From the NCBI RefSeq assembly GCF_002866825.1, contig NZ_PKUS01000022.1, positions 42,433 to 106,432 of the forward strand: DNA of 64,000 bases. The letters run 5' to 3'. The translations under genes and the position numbers were made by a program. This DNA comes from Pseudohalioglobus lutimaris. Its GTDB lineage: Bacteria > Pseudomonadota > Gammaproteobacteria > Pseudomonadales > Halieaceae. Positions 21,143-30,392 of the stretch are shown piece by piece. The stretch's first letter is position 1, and each line of letters starts with the position of its first letter. The notes below the pieces were generated by a model. It ran no database searches, was not told the DNA's origin, and was given only the letters and a program-made list of their open reading frames with translations.

Positions 21143-21170
21143 GGGGAAGAAGTCTTCCCCATCCAGGTCC
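21143..21170. repeat. hairpin repeat copy 2
   Basis: An 8-bp perfect stem plus ATCCAGGTCC. The loop region is 3 nt shorter than in copy 1. Confidence 0.7.
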
Positions 21171-21375
21171 ATAGCGATGCATATTATTTTTATTGCCGTA
21201 CCTGTTATTTTTATTGGCGGTACTCATGTAATTAATGCAGGGGCTGTGCCAGCAAGTAAAATATTTAGTAAAAACAATGAGATATAGTTTTGACGGCTTA
21301 TTCGTTAGCGATCATTAGTGGTTAGTTGTTACCTTATTACCCCGGCTGAGTAACTTCCGTCGCTCAGAGTAACGC

Positions 21376-22815
21376 CTACCCGGACTGGGAAGAGCTCTTG
21401 CGCCGGCGCGGGTTGGCGCCCGATTTGCTGCGCGGGATCCCGAAACGCTGGCGCCTCTCCCAAAGACACTTGCGGCTGACGCCCAGCTTTTGTGCTAACT
21501 CGGTTTCACTCATAGAGTCCTGGTGCTCAAGCACAAAGCGTTGGAAGTAGTCCTCCAGTGACAGGTCTTCCTGCGGGTCGTTATTGTTGCCGCGTGTCGA
21601 TGCCGGGTTGCCCTGAATGCCGTCCTGGCCGCGGATGCGGTTGATATTCACCAGTTCGAGATCAATGCCCAGGCATGCGTTGTCGATTTCGTCGCTATCA
21701 GAGAGAATCACCGCCCGCTCAATGGCGTGCTCCAGCTCGCGCACATTACCCGGCCATTGGTAGGTGGTGATTGCCTGGATGGCCCTGGGCGAAAGGTGCA
21801 TTGCCCGCCTGCCCGACGTTGCCGACTGTCGCCTGAGCATGCTCTCGGCCAGGTGGAGAATGTCTTTGCCGCGCTCACGCAACGGGGGTAATGACAGGCA
21901 CAGCACATTGATACGGTAGAAAAGGTCCTGGCGAAACTGGCCCTCTGCGGACAATTGTTGCAGGTTCCGATGGGTGGCGCAGATCAGGCGCACATCGACT
22001 TTGCGTGAATGCACCGAGCCGATACGCCGAATCTCACCCTCCTGTATAAAGCGCAGTAACCTCGCTTGCGCCTCCATCGGTAACTCGCCGATTTCATCCA
22101 GGAACAAGGTGCCACCGTCGGCGGCCTCAATGAGTCCCATGCGGCTGGCGTTGGCGCCGGTGAACGCTCCTTTTTCATAGCCGAACAGTTCTGACTCGAT
22201 AAGCGTGTCGGGGATCGCTGCGCAGTTCACGGAGATCAGTGTTTTGTCAGCCCGCTTGCTTTGTTGGTGAACACTGCGTGCGACCAGCTCCTTACCTGTG
22301 CCGGTCTCGCCGAGTACCAGCACAGTGGACTCGGTAGGCGCCATGCGCTGGATATGGTTGCCCAGGGTTTGCATCGCCGGACAGTTGCCGATGAGCCCAT
22401 TCTCGCCGCCGGTCGCATCCGCCCCCGGTGGCGACGATGTCTTGCGTTCCTGCGCTTTCGCCGTGGGGTGGTCGGCAATGATCCGTTCCACGGCACTGAC
22501 CATATCACCGTGATCGAATGGCTTGGCGATATAATCGACGGCGCCCATGCGCATGGAGTCTACCGCTGAGCGCAGGCTGGCATAGCTGGTCATAATCAGT
22601 ACGGGCACGTCTCCCGCTTTGCGGATAAGGTCGGTGCCCGGCGCGCCGGGAAGGCGCAGGTCGGAGATAACCAGGTCGTAGTCTCCCAGGTTGAAGTCCG
22701 CTTCCGCCTGCTGCACTGAGCCTGCCTCACTCACCTCATACCCGTTCCGTTCCAGCAGCCGGCGCAATGCGGTGCGAATCACGGATTCATCTTCGACGAC
22801 GAGGACTTTCTGCAT
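21376..22815 (-). CDS. cbrB: sigma-54-dependent response regulator CbrB
   Basis: NtrC-family activator partnered with the adjacent CbrA kinase; in Pseudomonas CbrAB governs carbon-source hierarchy and amino acid use. 479 aa: receiver domain (1-115) with phospho-acceptor Asp52 in ISDLRLPG, AAA+ domain with Walker A GETGTGKE (169-176) and the sigma-54 contact loop GAFTGA (216-221), and a C-terminal Fis-type helix-turn-helix (TELAQKLGVSRKCLWERRQRF) with a basic tail. Targets should carry -24/-12 promoters. Confidence 0.92.
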   Translation of the reverse strand: MQKVLVVEDESVIRTALRRLLERNGYEVSEAGSVQQAEADFNLGDYDLVISDLRLPGAPGTDLIRKAGDVPVLIMTSYASLRSAVDSMRMGAVDYIAKPFDHGDMVSAVERIIADHPTAKAQERKTSSPPGADATGGENGLIGNCPAMQTLGNHIQRMAPTESTVLVLGETGTGKELVARSVHQQSKRADKTLISVNCAAIPDTLIESELFGYEKGAFTGANASRMGLIEAADGGTLFLDEIGELPMEAQARLLRFIQEGEIRRIGSVHSRKVDVRLICATHRNLQQLSAEGQFRQDLFYRINVLCLSLPPLRERGKDILHLAESMLRRQSATSGRRAMHLSPRAIQAITTYQWPGNVRELEHAIERAVILSDSDEIDNACLGIDLELVNINRIRGQDGIQGNPASTRGNNNDPQEDLSLEDYFQRFVLEHQDSMSETELAQKLGVSRKCLWERRQRFGIPRSKSGANPRRRKSSSQSG

Positions 22816-22896
22816 GAGTTTCCGCCAAGTGTGTAGTTACTACACAACATACCGTTACTGTAAAGATTATTCCAGTTTGAGTGCCCGGCGATGCGC

Positions 22897-25857
22897 TCAG
22901 GGTGTCACGGCGAATGTCTGCTCGTACTGCGTTGCGGCCAGCTCCAGGGTAAAGCGGCTTCCCGGGCGGGGGCCGGAATGCAGCGGGCTGGTTAACTGCA
23001 CAGAGCCACCGAGGTCCTCCATAATGCTGTACACCATTGCCAGGCCCAGACCGGTGCCGGCGCCGGGCTCTTTGGTGGTGACGAAGGGTTCGAAAACCTG
23101 GCTGCGCAAGCCAGCGGGAATACCGCAGCCATTGTCATCCACATCGATCAGCACCCGTTCGCCCTTGGTGTACGACTGCACCTGCACATGGCCCTCCTCG
23201 TCACAGGCATCGCGGGCGTTGCCCAGCAAATTGATAAACACCTGCAACAGTCGTTGGCTGTCCGCCAGCACCAGCACCTCCCTGTCGCAATGGTTGCTGA
23301 AGCGGATCTGCCGTGCTTCCCGGTCCAGGTTCAGCAGGTGAATGGCCTCATCCACGCAGTCCGCAAGGTTGCAGGGCATCAGTTCCAGCTGTTCTGCACT
23401 GGAGCCAACGTGGGAGAAATTCACCAGTGACTCAACAATGCGGGTGACCCGCTCTGTCTGCTTTAGTATGTCCTTGGCTGTGGTGCTGACTTCATCCTTC
23501 TCTTCCGCGTATTCCAGGTTCTGTGCCAGGCAGGCGATACCGGTGATCGGGTTGCCAATTTCATGGGCGACGCCTGCGGCGAGCCGGCCGATAGAGGCCA
23601 GCCGCTCATTGTGCAGCAGCTCCTCTTCCATGCGCTCGTATGCGCTGATGTCCTCCACCAGTATGATGATGTCGCCTTCGACAGTAACTGTTTTGTGCAG
23701 GCTGACCCAGCTAGGCGCATCCTCCGGGCCGATAATTTCCGTTTTCAGTACGGCATCGCTGTTACTGGAGCGAAAGTCATCCAGCAGGTCCTGCCAGGGT
23801 CCGCTCTGCGCGGAGAGCAGTGAGCCCAGTATGTCTGCGGCGGCTACGCCAGTGATATCTTCCATGCAGCGGTTCCACATCAGCAACTCGCCATCCGCGC
23901 CCAGGGAGCAAATGCCGACGGGCAGAGTATCCAGGGTCTCCCGGTAGCGCCTGCGCAGGGCGTCCAGGTCGGCGGCCAGGCCGGTGAACTGGATATGCGG
24001 CGCGTCCAGGCTGCGCTCGATCAGGTTGATGTCCTCGGTTCCTCCGGCCTGGAAGGGAATGCATCGCTCGATGATGTTGTGCGCTACCGCTGGGCCCAGC
24101 AGGCCGGAGAGGTTCGCCTCCACTCGCCTGCGCAGACGGCGCAGCGCGTAGGGGCGTTTCTCGTCGGAGGTGAATTGCAGCTGCTGCAGGGCTGTCTGCA
24201 CCTCGGCCTGTGCCGTGTTTTTACCCAGTGCGGGAGCGAGCTTTTCGGCGAATTCAGCGGCGTCCTGCAGTGGTAGGCGCTGTCTTATCGGTCTGGCCAG
24301 GTCATCCATAGAGCAGATCTCGGCGGCCACGCGCTCCTCTGCGCTGGTGCGGGTCAGCAGCGAGACCACAATGAACAGGGCCACGTTTATTGCCAGCGCA
24401 AGCATGGTCGCTATGGTCCATATGCTGTCGGAATCGCCCACCAGTGCAGTAAACAGCTGACCGATTTCAGGGACATAACCGCGTGTAGTGGGCAGCATGA
24501 TGGTAAAGAACCAGAAGATCAGCCCCCCCCAGAGTCCCGCCAGCAGGCCGTGACGGTTGGCGCTGGGCCAGTGCGGGGTCGCCACCAGGCCCGGCAGGAA
24601 TTGCAAGGTACCGGCGAAGGCAACAAATCCCAGTTCCACCAGGCTCTGGCGCCCGTTGAGTCCCAGGTAAAACAGGTAACCCGCGAGAATAAGAACGGCG
24701 ATCAGCCCGCGACGCAACCATTTCAGGTTACGGTAAATATTCTCGTTCTGGCTCAGGCTGAGCTGCCTGGAGGGGAGTACAAGGTGGTTAAGGCACATGT
24801 TTGCCAGTGCCAGCGTCGCGACAATAATAGTGGCACTGGAAGCAGACAGCGTGGCGACAAATGCAATGCCGCTGACGGTGGGTGAGGACAGGCTGGCGGC
24901 GATGGCCAGGCCACTGTACTCCATCGGCAGGTTGTGACCCAGGTGCATGCCGGCCCAGGCCAGGGGTAGCACGGGCAGGCTCAGCAGCATCATGTACATG
25001 GGCATGCCCCAGGCCGCGCTGCGCAGGTCTTTGCTGTCGGTGTTCTCGGCAAACAGCATATGGAACACATGGGGCATGCATACCGCACCGGCGAAGAATA
25101 CCATCAGCATGGTATGTACTTTGTCGATGGTCATTGTTTGCGTCATCTGCGTCCGCGCCGGTGGGTGGCTTTGCAGCCATTCCTGCAGCTTGTCCGGTCC
25201 GTCAAAGACGCCGTATACCGCGATCAGCATGAGCAGCATCAATGCACCCAGCTTGACCAGCGACTCGAATGCCATGGCGGTTACCAGTCCTGTATTTCGC
25301 TCCTGCGAGGAACGGTGACGTGTGCCGAAGAGAATCGCGAAAACTATGATGACCAGGCAGGTGAGCAAGGCCACGCCCTGGTGATGGAAGCCTTCCTCTT
25401 CCATCGATTGCGTATGGCCGGCGAGAATGTGCACGCTGTCCCCCACCGCTTGTATCTGCAGTGCCAGCATGGGCAGGAGTGCCAGGCACATGGCTACCGT
25501 GACTGCGGTGCCAACACGTGGACTGCGGAAACGGAATGTAAGCATGTCGGCGACTGATGCCAACTGATAGACACGGGACAGCCGTAGCAGCGGCAGTAAC
25601 AGCATGGTTGCCAGCACAAACACCAGGCCCGCGCCGGCGTAATAAAGCAGAAAGTTGTAACCGTAGCGGTAGGCGACGTCGATTACCCCGTTACTGGCCA
25701 TTGCACCGGCAAAGACGCCAAGGGAGAGGACGTATACGGCAGGGTGGTGCGTCACCCGCCGCGGGATGATTTCCCGGTCTGCCAGGTAAGCCACGGTGAA
25801 CAGTACAAAGAGATAACCGGCTACAAACAGGAGTATCTGCGCCAGACTAAAGCTCAT
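22897..25857 (-). CDS. cbrA: CbrA-type sensor histidine kinase with an SSS transporter domain
   Basis: About 986 aa. The N-terminal half is a sodium/solute symporter-like membrane domain with about 13 hydrophobic segments; a linker and PAS domain follow (LDTLPVGICSLGADGELLMWNRCMEDITG), then the H-box LAAGVAHEIGNPITGIACLAQNL, N-box and the ATPase G-boxes (VDDNGCGIP, GAGTGLGLAMVYSIM). In P. putida the CbrA transporter part moves histidine; the substrate here is unknown. The start at 25857 overlaps cbrX by 11 nt; an upstream in-frame start would add 20 non-conserved residues. cbrB follows 81 nt downstream. Confidence 0.92.
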   Translation of the reverse strand: MSFSLAQILLFVAGYLFVLFTVAYLADREIIPRRVTHHPAVYVLSLGVFAGAMASNGVIDVAYRYGYNFLLYYAGAGLVFVLATMLLLPLLRLSRVYQLASVADMLTFRFRSPRVGTAVTVAMCLALLPMLALQIQAVGDSVHILAGHTQSMEEEGFHHQGVALLTCLVIIVFAILFGTRHRSSQERNTGLVTAMAFESLVKLGALMLLMLIAVYGVFDGPDKLQEWLQSHPPARTQMTQTMTIDKVHTMLMVFFAGAVCMPHVFHMLFAENTDSKDLRSAAWGMPMYMMLLSLPVLPLAWAGMHLGHNLPMEYSGLAIAASLSSPTVSGIAFVATLSASSATIIVATLALANMCLNHLVLPSRQLSLSQNENIYRNLKWLRRGLIAVLILAGYLFYLGLNGRQSLVELGFVAFAGTLQFLPGLVATPHWPSANRHGLLAGLWGGLIFWFFTIMLPTTRGYVPEIGQLFTALVGDSDSIWTIATMLALAINVALFIVVSLLTRTSAEERVAAEICSMDDLARPIRQRLPLQDAAEFAEKLAPALGKNTAQAEVQTALQQLQFTSDEKRPYALRRLRRRVEANLSGLLGPAVAHNIIERCIPFQAGGTEDINLIERSLDAPHIQFTGLAADLDALRRRYRETLDTLPVGICSLGADGELLMWNRCMEDITGVAAADILGSLLSAQSGPWQDLLDDFRSSNSDAVLKTEIIGPEDAPSWVSLHKTVTVEGDIIILVEDISAYERMEEELLHNERLASIGRLAAGVAHEIGNPITGIACLAQNLEYAEEKDEVSTTAKDILKQTERVTRIVESLVNFSHVGSSAEQLELMPCNLADCVDEAIHLLNLDREARQIRFSNHCDREVLVLADSQRLLQVFINLLGNARDACDEEGHVQVQSYTKGERVLIDVDDNGCGIPAGLRSQVFEPFVTTKEPGAGTGLGLAMVYSIMEDLGGSVQLTSPLHSGPRPGSRFTLELAATQYEQTFAVTP

Positions 25858-26023
25858 CCGGGTACCTTGAACGATGTCCCCACCAGGTGAAAACGATGAT
25901 GGTGCACCAGATGACATACGGGCGGTACCAGGCGCTATAGTCGCTGGTCAGCCAGTCTCTGAGTACCGGGAAAGCGATGAGCGCGAGTACGATGCCCAGC
26001 ATCAGGGTGCGATTGATATACAT
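25847..26023 (-). CDS. cbrX: small membrane protein CbrX
   Basis: 58 aa starting MYINRTLMLGIVLALIAFP, with two hydrophobic helices, and WCTIIVFTWWGHRSR at the C-terminus. It overlaps the cbrA start by 11 nt, which implies coupled translation. Size, topology and position match CbrX, the small protein encoded before cbrA in Pseudomonas. The same frame stays open to 26254, but that extension is Arg/Pro-rich and has no membrane or conserved character. Confidence 0.8.
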   Translation of the reverse strand: MYINRTLMLGIVLALIAFPVLRDWLTSDYSAWYRPYVIWCTIIVFTWWGHRSRYPDEL

Positions 26024-26091
26024 GGGGCGAAGGTCCGTGAGACTTGTAGGGATAGTACTTAAGGGGCGCGGGCGGGTAAAGCGCTCCCGGG

Positions 26092-26979
26092 TCAGGGTTG
26101 GGTCGCGATGATGCTCATCTGTCGTGGTATGGCAGTGGCGGACCAGTTTTCTGCCGCATGCCCCAGAATTTGTGAGCAATCCGTTAACTTCCCCGGTGGC
26201 GGCGGTTGTTGCAGGAATGCCAGCGCCTGGCGCAGGTTTTCCGGCGCGTCGCATTTACGCAGGGCCGGAGCGTGGTTTTGCTTGCTGAGTTTCTGCCCCT
26301 GTGCGTTGGCAATCACTGGATGATGACTATAGCGGGGCCGCTCGAGCTCCAGCAGCTGCTGCAGGTATAGTTGCCTGCACGTCGAATCAAGCAGGTCGGA
26401 GCCGCGCCAGATATGGTTCACCTGCTGGAAGGCGTCATCGACGACGACCGCCAGTTGGTAGGCATACAGGCCATCCTTTCGCCGCAGGACAAAGTCAGGC
26501 AGGGACTGGCCCAGTGCCTCGGACTGCTTGCCCTGAATGCCGTCAATGAACGTGATGCGGCAATCAGCGGGTACCTGTACGCGCAACGCGCAGGGTTCGG
26601 TAATGTCATCCTGCCGGGGCAGGCAGCGTCCTGCGCAGGCGCCTCCGGGGCCGAGCATGGCCCGGGTGCAGTCGCAACGAAACAGCCGACGCTGCGCCGC
26701 AAGTTTATCCAGCGCCTGCTGATACGCTTGCGCGCGGCTGCTCTGCCACAAAACGGCTTCATCCCAGTGCAGACCGTGCTCCAGCAGGCTGGACAGTATG
26801 CGGTCCGCCGCACCCGGTTCTTCACGGGGTGGGTCCAGGTCTTCCATGCGCAGCAGCCACTGACCACGGTTGGCGCGCGCATCAAGATAACCGGCCAGCG
26901 CAGCAATTAATGAGCCCAGGTGCAGGGCACCGGTAGGGGAGGGGGCGAAGCGGCCGCGGTAGGCGGCATCAACGTCCAT
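26092..26979 (-). CDS. gluQ: glutamyl-Q tRNA(Asp) synthetase
   Basis: Truncated GluRS paralogue that glutamylates queuosine-34 of tRNA-Asp. 295 aa. Class I motifs YRGRFAPSPTGALHLGSLIAALAGYLDARA (HIGH-like) and AQGQKLSKQN (KMSKS-like); the cysteine cluster FRCDCTRAMLGPGGACAGRC matches the zinc site of the family, and no anticodon-binding domain is present. Directly downstream of dksA, the usual pair. Confidence 0.95.
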   Translation of the reverse strand: MDVDAAYRGRFAPSPTGALHLGSLIAALAGYLDARANRGQWLLRMEDLDPPREEPGAADRILSSLLEHGLHWDEAVLWQSSRAQAYQQALDKLAAQRRLFRCDCTRAMLGPGGACAGRCLPRQDDITEPCALRVQVPADCRITFIDGIQGKQSEALGQSLPDFVLRRKDGLYAYQLAVVVDDAFQQVNHIWRGSDLLDSTCRQLYLQQLLELERPRYSHHPVIANAQGQKLSKQNHAPALRKCDAPENLRQALAFLQQPPPPGKLTDCSQILGHAAENWSATAIPRQMSIIATQP

Positions 26980-27122
26980 GCGTGTCTGCTTTGGTTGCGA
27001 TCAGAGGGGGGGCTGAGCATGTTACTAAGTAGGACGAGGCGCTAGGCGGGGCAGGGAACAGAAACCCTGTCTGCTGCAGAGCGCCTGGCCGGCGAGTGGA
27101 TACCCGGCGGCCCTGGCAGTTG

Positions 27123-27575
27123 CTAGCCCATCTCCTGGCGTTCTTTGATTTCATCGAGTGTTTTGCAGTCGATGCAAAGGTTCGCAGTGGGGCGGGCTTC
27201 CAGGCGTTTGATGCCGATCTCCACACCACAGGCATCGCAGAAGCCGTAGTCATCCTGCTCGATGCGCTCCATGGTGGAGTCAATCTTCTTGATCAGCTTG
27301 CGCTCGCGATCACGCGTGCGCAGCTCGAGGCTGAACTCTTCCTCCTGCGTGGCACGGTCCGCGGGATCAGGGAAGTTCGCTGCCTCGTCTTTCATATGAC
27401 TGACGGTGCGGTCCACTTCCTGCATCAACTCAGACTTCCAGTTTCGCAGAATGGATTTGAAATGCTCTCGCTGCTTCTCATTCATGTACTCTTCGCCCCG
27501 CTTGGGTTTATAGGGCTCAAAGTTCTTGAATTCAGTAGCTGCTTTATTGGCTGGCTTTTTTGCTGCTCTAGGCAT
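27123..27575 (-). CDS. dksA: RNA polymerase-binding transcription factor DksA
   Basis: Secondary-channel factor that acts with ppGpp to reduce rRNA transcription. 150 aa. A coiled-coil centred on the conserved acidic [25 protein letters not shown] tip and the four-cysteine zinc finger [26 protein letters not shown] are present. The N-terminus is Lys/Ala-rich. Divergent from the aminotransferase gene. Confidence 0.97.
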   Translation of the reverse strand: MPRAAKKPANKAATEFKNFEPYKPKRGEEYMNEKQREHFKSILRNWKSELMQEVDRTVSHMKDEAANFPDPADRATQEEEFSLELRTRDRERKLIKKIDSTMERIEQDDYGFCDACGVEIGIKRLEARPTANLCIDCKTLDEIKERQEMG

Positions 27576-27765
27576 GGTTTGGTTCCATACGGTAAAACAA
27601 ACGACACAATACTCACAGTTTCATGGCAGGAGGCAAAAGTGGCCTGCGACCAAGGGCGGAGAAACTACCAGATTCATTCCCGCGATGCCACCCTTTTAAG
27701 CCGACTTCTCTCCTTCGACTGGCAGTTGTTAGAATGGTGGCTTCACACCTTTGAGTAGATTCAAC

Positions 27766-28944
27766 ATGGCAGTCGGTCAGCAGCAAAAGCGATTCGCCCG
27801 GCGGGTAGAGGAAATCCAGCCCTTTCATGTGGTTGAGGTATTGCAACGTGCCGTTGCACTGGAGGCGGCGGGTCGGGACATTGTCCATCTTGCGGCGGGC
27901 GAGCCTGACTTCGCCACGGCGGCACCCATCATTGCCGCGGGTCAGGCCTCGTTGGGTCGCGGTGAAACCTATTACTCCGGCGCAGCCGGCATCCCCGCAC
28001 TGCGTGAGGCGCTGTCCAGCTTCTACGCCACCGAATACGGCCTGGATATAGCGCCGTCGCGAATTATGATCACACCCGGAGCATCCGGGGCCCTGTTGCT
28101 GATCTCCGCGCTGCTGGCCGATCCCGGCGCTGGCATGTTGATGACCGACCCCGGCTACCCCTGTAACCGGCATTTCCTGCGGCTGGTTGAAGGGGAGGGG
28201 CAGTTGGTGCCCGTGGCTGCGGATACCCACTACCAGCTCACCGAAGCACTGGTATCGCAGCACTGGCGCGACAATACGATTGGTGTGTTGGCAGCATCGC
28301 CTGCCAACCCGACCGGTACGGTACTGTCCAGGGATGAGCTTTGCGGATTGTCCCGCGCGGTCAGGTCGCGCAACGGGTTTCTGGTGGTCGACGAAATCTA
28401 CCACGGCCTCAGTTACGGCACAGACACGCCTTCGGTCCTGGAGATTGACCCGGACGCTTTTGTGATCAACAGCTTTTCCAAGTATTTCGGCATGACTGGA
28501 TGGAGGCTGGGCTGGCTGGTCGCGCCGGAAGAGGCCGTTGCCGAGATGGAGAAACTGGCGCAGAACCTGTTCATTTCCATGTCCACTGTGGCGCAGTACG
28601 CAGCTTTAGCCGGTTTTGAGCCGCGGACTCGCGAGATTCTCGATGAGCGCCGGGAGGTGTTTCGCCAGCGCCGCGATTTCCTGCTGCCGGCGGTGAGGGA
28701 GCTGGGGTTTACTGTGCACTGTGAGCCGCAGGGTGCCTTCTATATTTACGCCGATGCCAGCCGCTTCACCGACGACAGTCAGGCATTTTGCCTGCGCCTG
28801 CTTGAAGAACATGGCGTTGCGCTCACCCCGGGTGTGGACTTTGGCCACCACCGGGCGAATGAAACGGTGCGGTTTTCGTTCACCACCTCGATGGATCGGC
28901 TGGAAGTGGCGGTGGACCGTCTTGCCGGCGTATTGCGCACATGA
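27766..28944 (+). CDS. PLP-dependent aminotransferase, class I/II
   Basis: 392 aa fold-type I aminotransferase. Motifs are AAGEPDFATAAPI, GASGALLLISALL, the substrate-binding SPANPTGTVLSR, and the PLP lysine (about residue 239) in SFSKYFGMTGWRLGW. Probable role is transamination of an aspartate/aromatic or branched-chain amino acid; the acceptor cannot be read from sequence. The start at 27766 gives MAVGQQQKRFARRV. The stop overlaps the sfsA start (ATGA). Confidence 0.9.
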   Translation: MAVGQQQKRFARRVEEIQPFHVVEVLQRAVALEAAGRDIVHLAAGEPDFATAAPIIAAGQASLGRGETYYSGAAGIPALREALSSFYATEYGLDIAPSRIMITPGASGALLLISALLADPGAGMLMTDPGYPCNRHFLRLVEGEGQLVPVAADTHYQLTEALVSQHWRDNTIGVLAASPANPTGTVLSRDELCGLSRAVRSRNGFLVVDEIYHGLSYGTDTPSVLEIDPDAFVINSFSKYFGMTGWRLGWLVAPEEAVAEMEKLAQNLFISMSTVAQYAALAGFEPRTREILDERREVFRQRRDFLLPAVRELGFTVHCEPQGAFYIYADASRFTDDSQAFCLRLLEEHGVALTPGVDFGHHRANETVRFSFTTSMDRLEVAVDRLAGVLRT

Positions 28945-29657
28945 GCGATTTGATAGCGGGGCGCCTGATCAGGCGGTACAAGCGTTTCCTCGCCGACGTG
29001 GAGTTGGCTGACGGCCGGCAGATCACTGTCCACTGCCCCAATACGGGTGCAATGACGGGCTGCGCCGACCCCGGCGCACGGGTATGGTTGTCCGTTTCCA
29101 CGTCAAAGACGCGCAAGTACCCGCATACCTGGGAGCTGGTGGAGACCGCCAATGGCATGGCTTGTATTCACTCTGCCCGCGCCAACAAAGTCGTTCGCAG
29201 CGCGTTCGAAGCAGGACTTATCCCGGGGTTTGAAGACTATCCAGAGATTCGCAGTGAAGTAAAGTACGGTGAAAACAGCCGCGCAGACCTGCTTCTGGAA
29301 GGGCCCGCCGGGCGCGTGTTTGTTGAAGTGAAGTGCGTGACACTGTGCACTGAGAACGGCCAGGGCCTGTTTCCCGATGCGGTCAGTGATCGAGGCCGCA
29401 GGCATTTGCTGGAGCTGGCGGCCATTCGCGATGAACAGACCCGGGCGCTGATGTTCTACTGCTCCTTCCATGAGGGTGTGCAACGCGTCAGTGCAGCGGC
29501 AGAGATAGATCCGCGCTATCGCGATACCCTGGCAGAGGTCACCCGCCAGGGTGTGGAAGTGCTGGCCTGGGGTGCTGATATCTCATTAGAGGAAGTCGTG
29601 CTGGCGCGGCCGCTGCCGTTCAGTGTCGATGCGCCGGAGCCCGGCAATAATGCCTGA
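28941..29657 (+). CDS. sfsA: SfsA sugar-fermentation stimulation family protein
   Basis: 238 aa. Conserved LIAGRLIRRYKRFLADVEL, the OB-fold-like N-terminus, HCPNTGAMTGCADPGARVWLS, SEVKYGENSRADLLL and EVKCVTL, which together form a nuclease-like active site; the family binds DNA/RNA and its physiological role is unsettled. sfsA next to dksA is a conserved association. Confidence 0.94.
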   Translation: MSDLIAGRLIRRYKRFLADVELADGRQITVHCPNTGAMTGCADPGARVWLSVSTSKTRKYPHTWELVETANGMACIHSARANKVVRSAFEAGLIPGFEDYPEIRSEVKYGENSRADLLLEGPAGRVFVEVKCVTLCTENGQGLFPDAVSDRGRRHLLELAAIRDEQTRALMFYCSFHEGVQRVSAAAEIDPRYRDTLAEVTRQGVEVLAWGADISLEEVVLARPLPFSVDAPEPGNNA

Positions 29658-30354
29658 TCTCACCATAGAGCAGCTGACCGGGCAGGATGCTTCTCACCTT
29701 GTCGCAGTAACGGGCGACCATCATCTGCAGCCACAGGCGGCAGAGGCTTTTCTTCGCCTGCAGGCACAAGCGCGCCTGGCGGGTTTCGAGCTTGCTATTG
29801 CCAGTAGTTATCGCTCTTACCAGCGCCAGCTCGCCATCTTCAATGGTAAGGCTCGCGGTGAGAGGCCGGTTCACGATGACGCGGGTGCAGCGGTGAATCT
29901 GCAGGCGCTAACCGATGCTGACAAACTTGCAGCGATCCTGCGTTTCTCGGCGCTGCCGGGCACATCTCGCCACCATTGGGGCACCGACCTCGATGTCTTC
30001 GATGCCGGGGCAGTGCCTGAGGACTATCGTCTCCAGCTGACGCCTGACGAGGTGACCGCAGGTGGCCCATTCTGTGCGCTACATGACTGGCTGGATGCGC
30101 GTATGGCAGCTGACGATAGCTGTGGTTTCTATCGTCCCTATGGTCAGGATCTGGGTGGTGTGGCGCCGGAGCGCTGGCATTTAAGTTATGCACCCCTGTC
30201 CGCCCCCTGTGACGGTCGCGTGACTGCAAATGATCTTCTTGAGCTGTGGGGAGATAGCCTGGCCCTGGGCCAGGTGATTGCCGCCAGCGTTGACGAGATT
30301 CTCGCGCGCTATGTGCGTGTTGCAGAGGGGTGGTGCCCCCGGGCTACCGGGTAG
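29650..30354 (+). CDS. M15-family D-alanyl-D-alanine carboxypeptidase
   Basis: 234 aa VanY/DdcY-like zinc peptidase that trims peptidoglycan stem peptides. Metal and catalytic motifs are SSYRSYQRQ, SRHHWGTDLDVFD (first His and Asp ligands) and PERWHLSYAP (distal His). No signal peptide is apparent in the frame from 29650, so either it is cytoplasmic or the start is mis-set; its ATG overlaps the sfsA stop by 8 nt, favouring the chosen start. Confidence 0.85.
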   Translation: MPDLTIEQLTGQDASHLVAVTGDHHLQPQAAEAFLRLQAQARLAGFELAIASSYRSYQRQLAIFNGKARGERPVHDDAGAAVNLQALTDADKLAAILRFSALPGTSRHHWGTDLDVFDAGAVPEDYRLQLTPDEVTAGGPFCALHDWLDARMAADDSCGFYRPYGQDLGGVAPERWHLSYAPLSAPCDGRVTANDLLELWGDSLALGQVIAASVDEILARYVRVAEGWCPRATG

Positions 30355-30363
30355 GGGGAAGAT

Positions 30364-30383
30364 CCCGGCGCGGCTGCGCCGGG
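30364..30383. other. strong hairpin between convergent genes
   Basis: CCCGGCGC-GGCT-GCGCCGGG, an 8-bp GC-only stem between the peptidase and ppa stops. Five A follow on the + strand, so read from the - strand five T precede the stem; it has no classical terminator T-run in either direction. Confidence 0.5.
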
Positions 30384-30392
30384 AAAAAGGGG

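Larger units (their letters stand above)
20846..21375. other. 530-bp intergenic region with two copies of a hairpin motif
   Basis: Between the pcnB start and the cbrB stop. Two related hairpins, GGGGAAGAC-AAT-GTCTTCCCC at 20940-20960 and GGGGAAGA-AG-TCTTCCCC at 21143-21160, are each followed by ATCCAGGTC. Small open frames across it have no recognisable product. The hairpins lack T-runs on the + strand. The AT-rich remainder looks unlike the flanking genes. Confidence 0.6.

Noticed and set aside
21036..21287. Small protein of 83 aa between pcnB and cbrB
   Set aside because: No ribosome site, mixed composition, and it spans one of the hairpin repeats.
30364..30383. Intrinsic terminator after the peptidase gene
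   Set aside because: A strong hairpin, but no T-run follows on either strand; recorded only as a hairpin.
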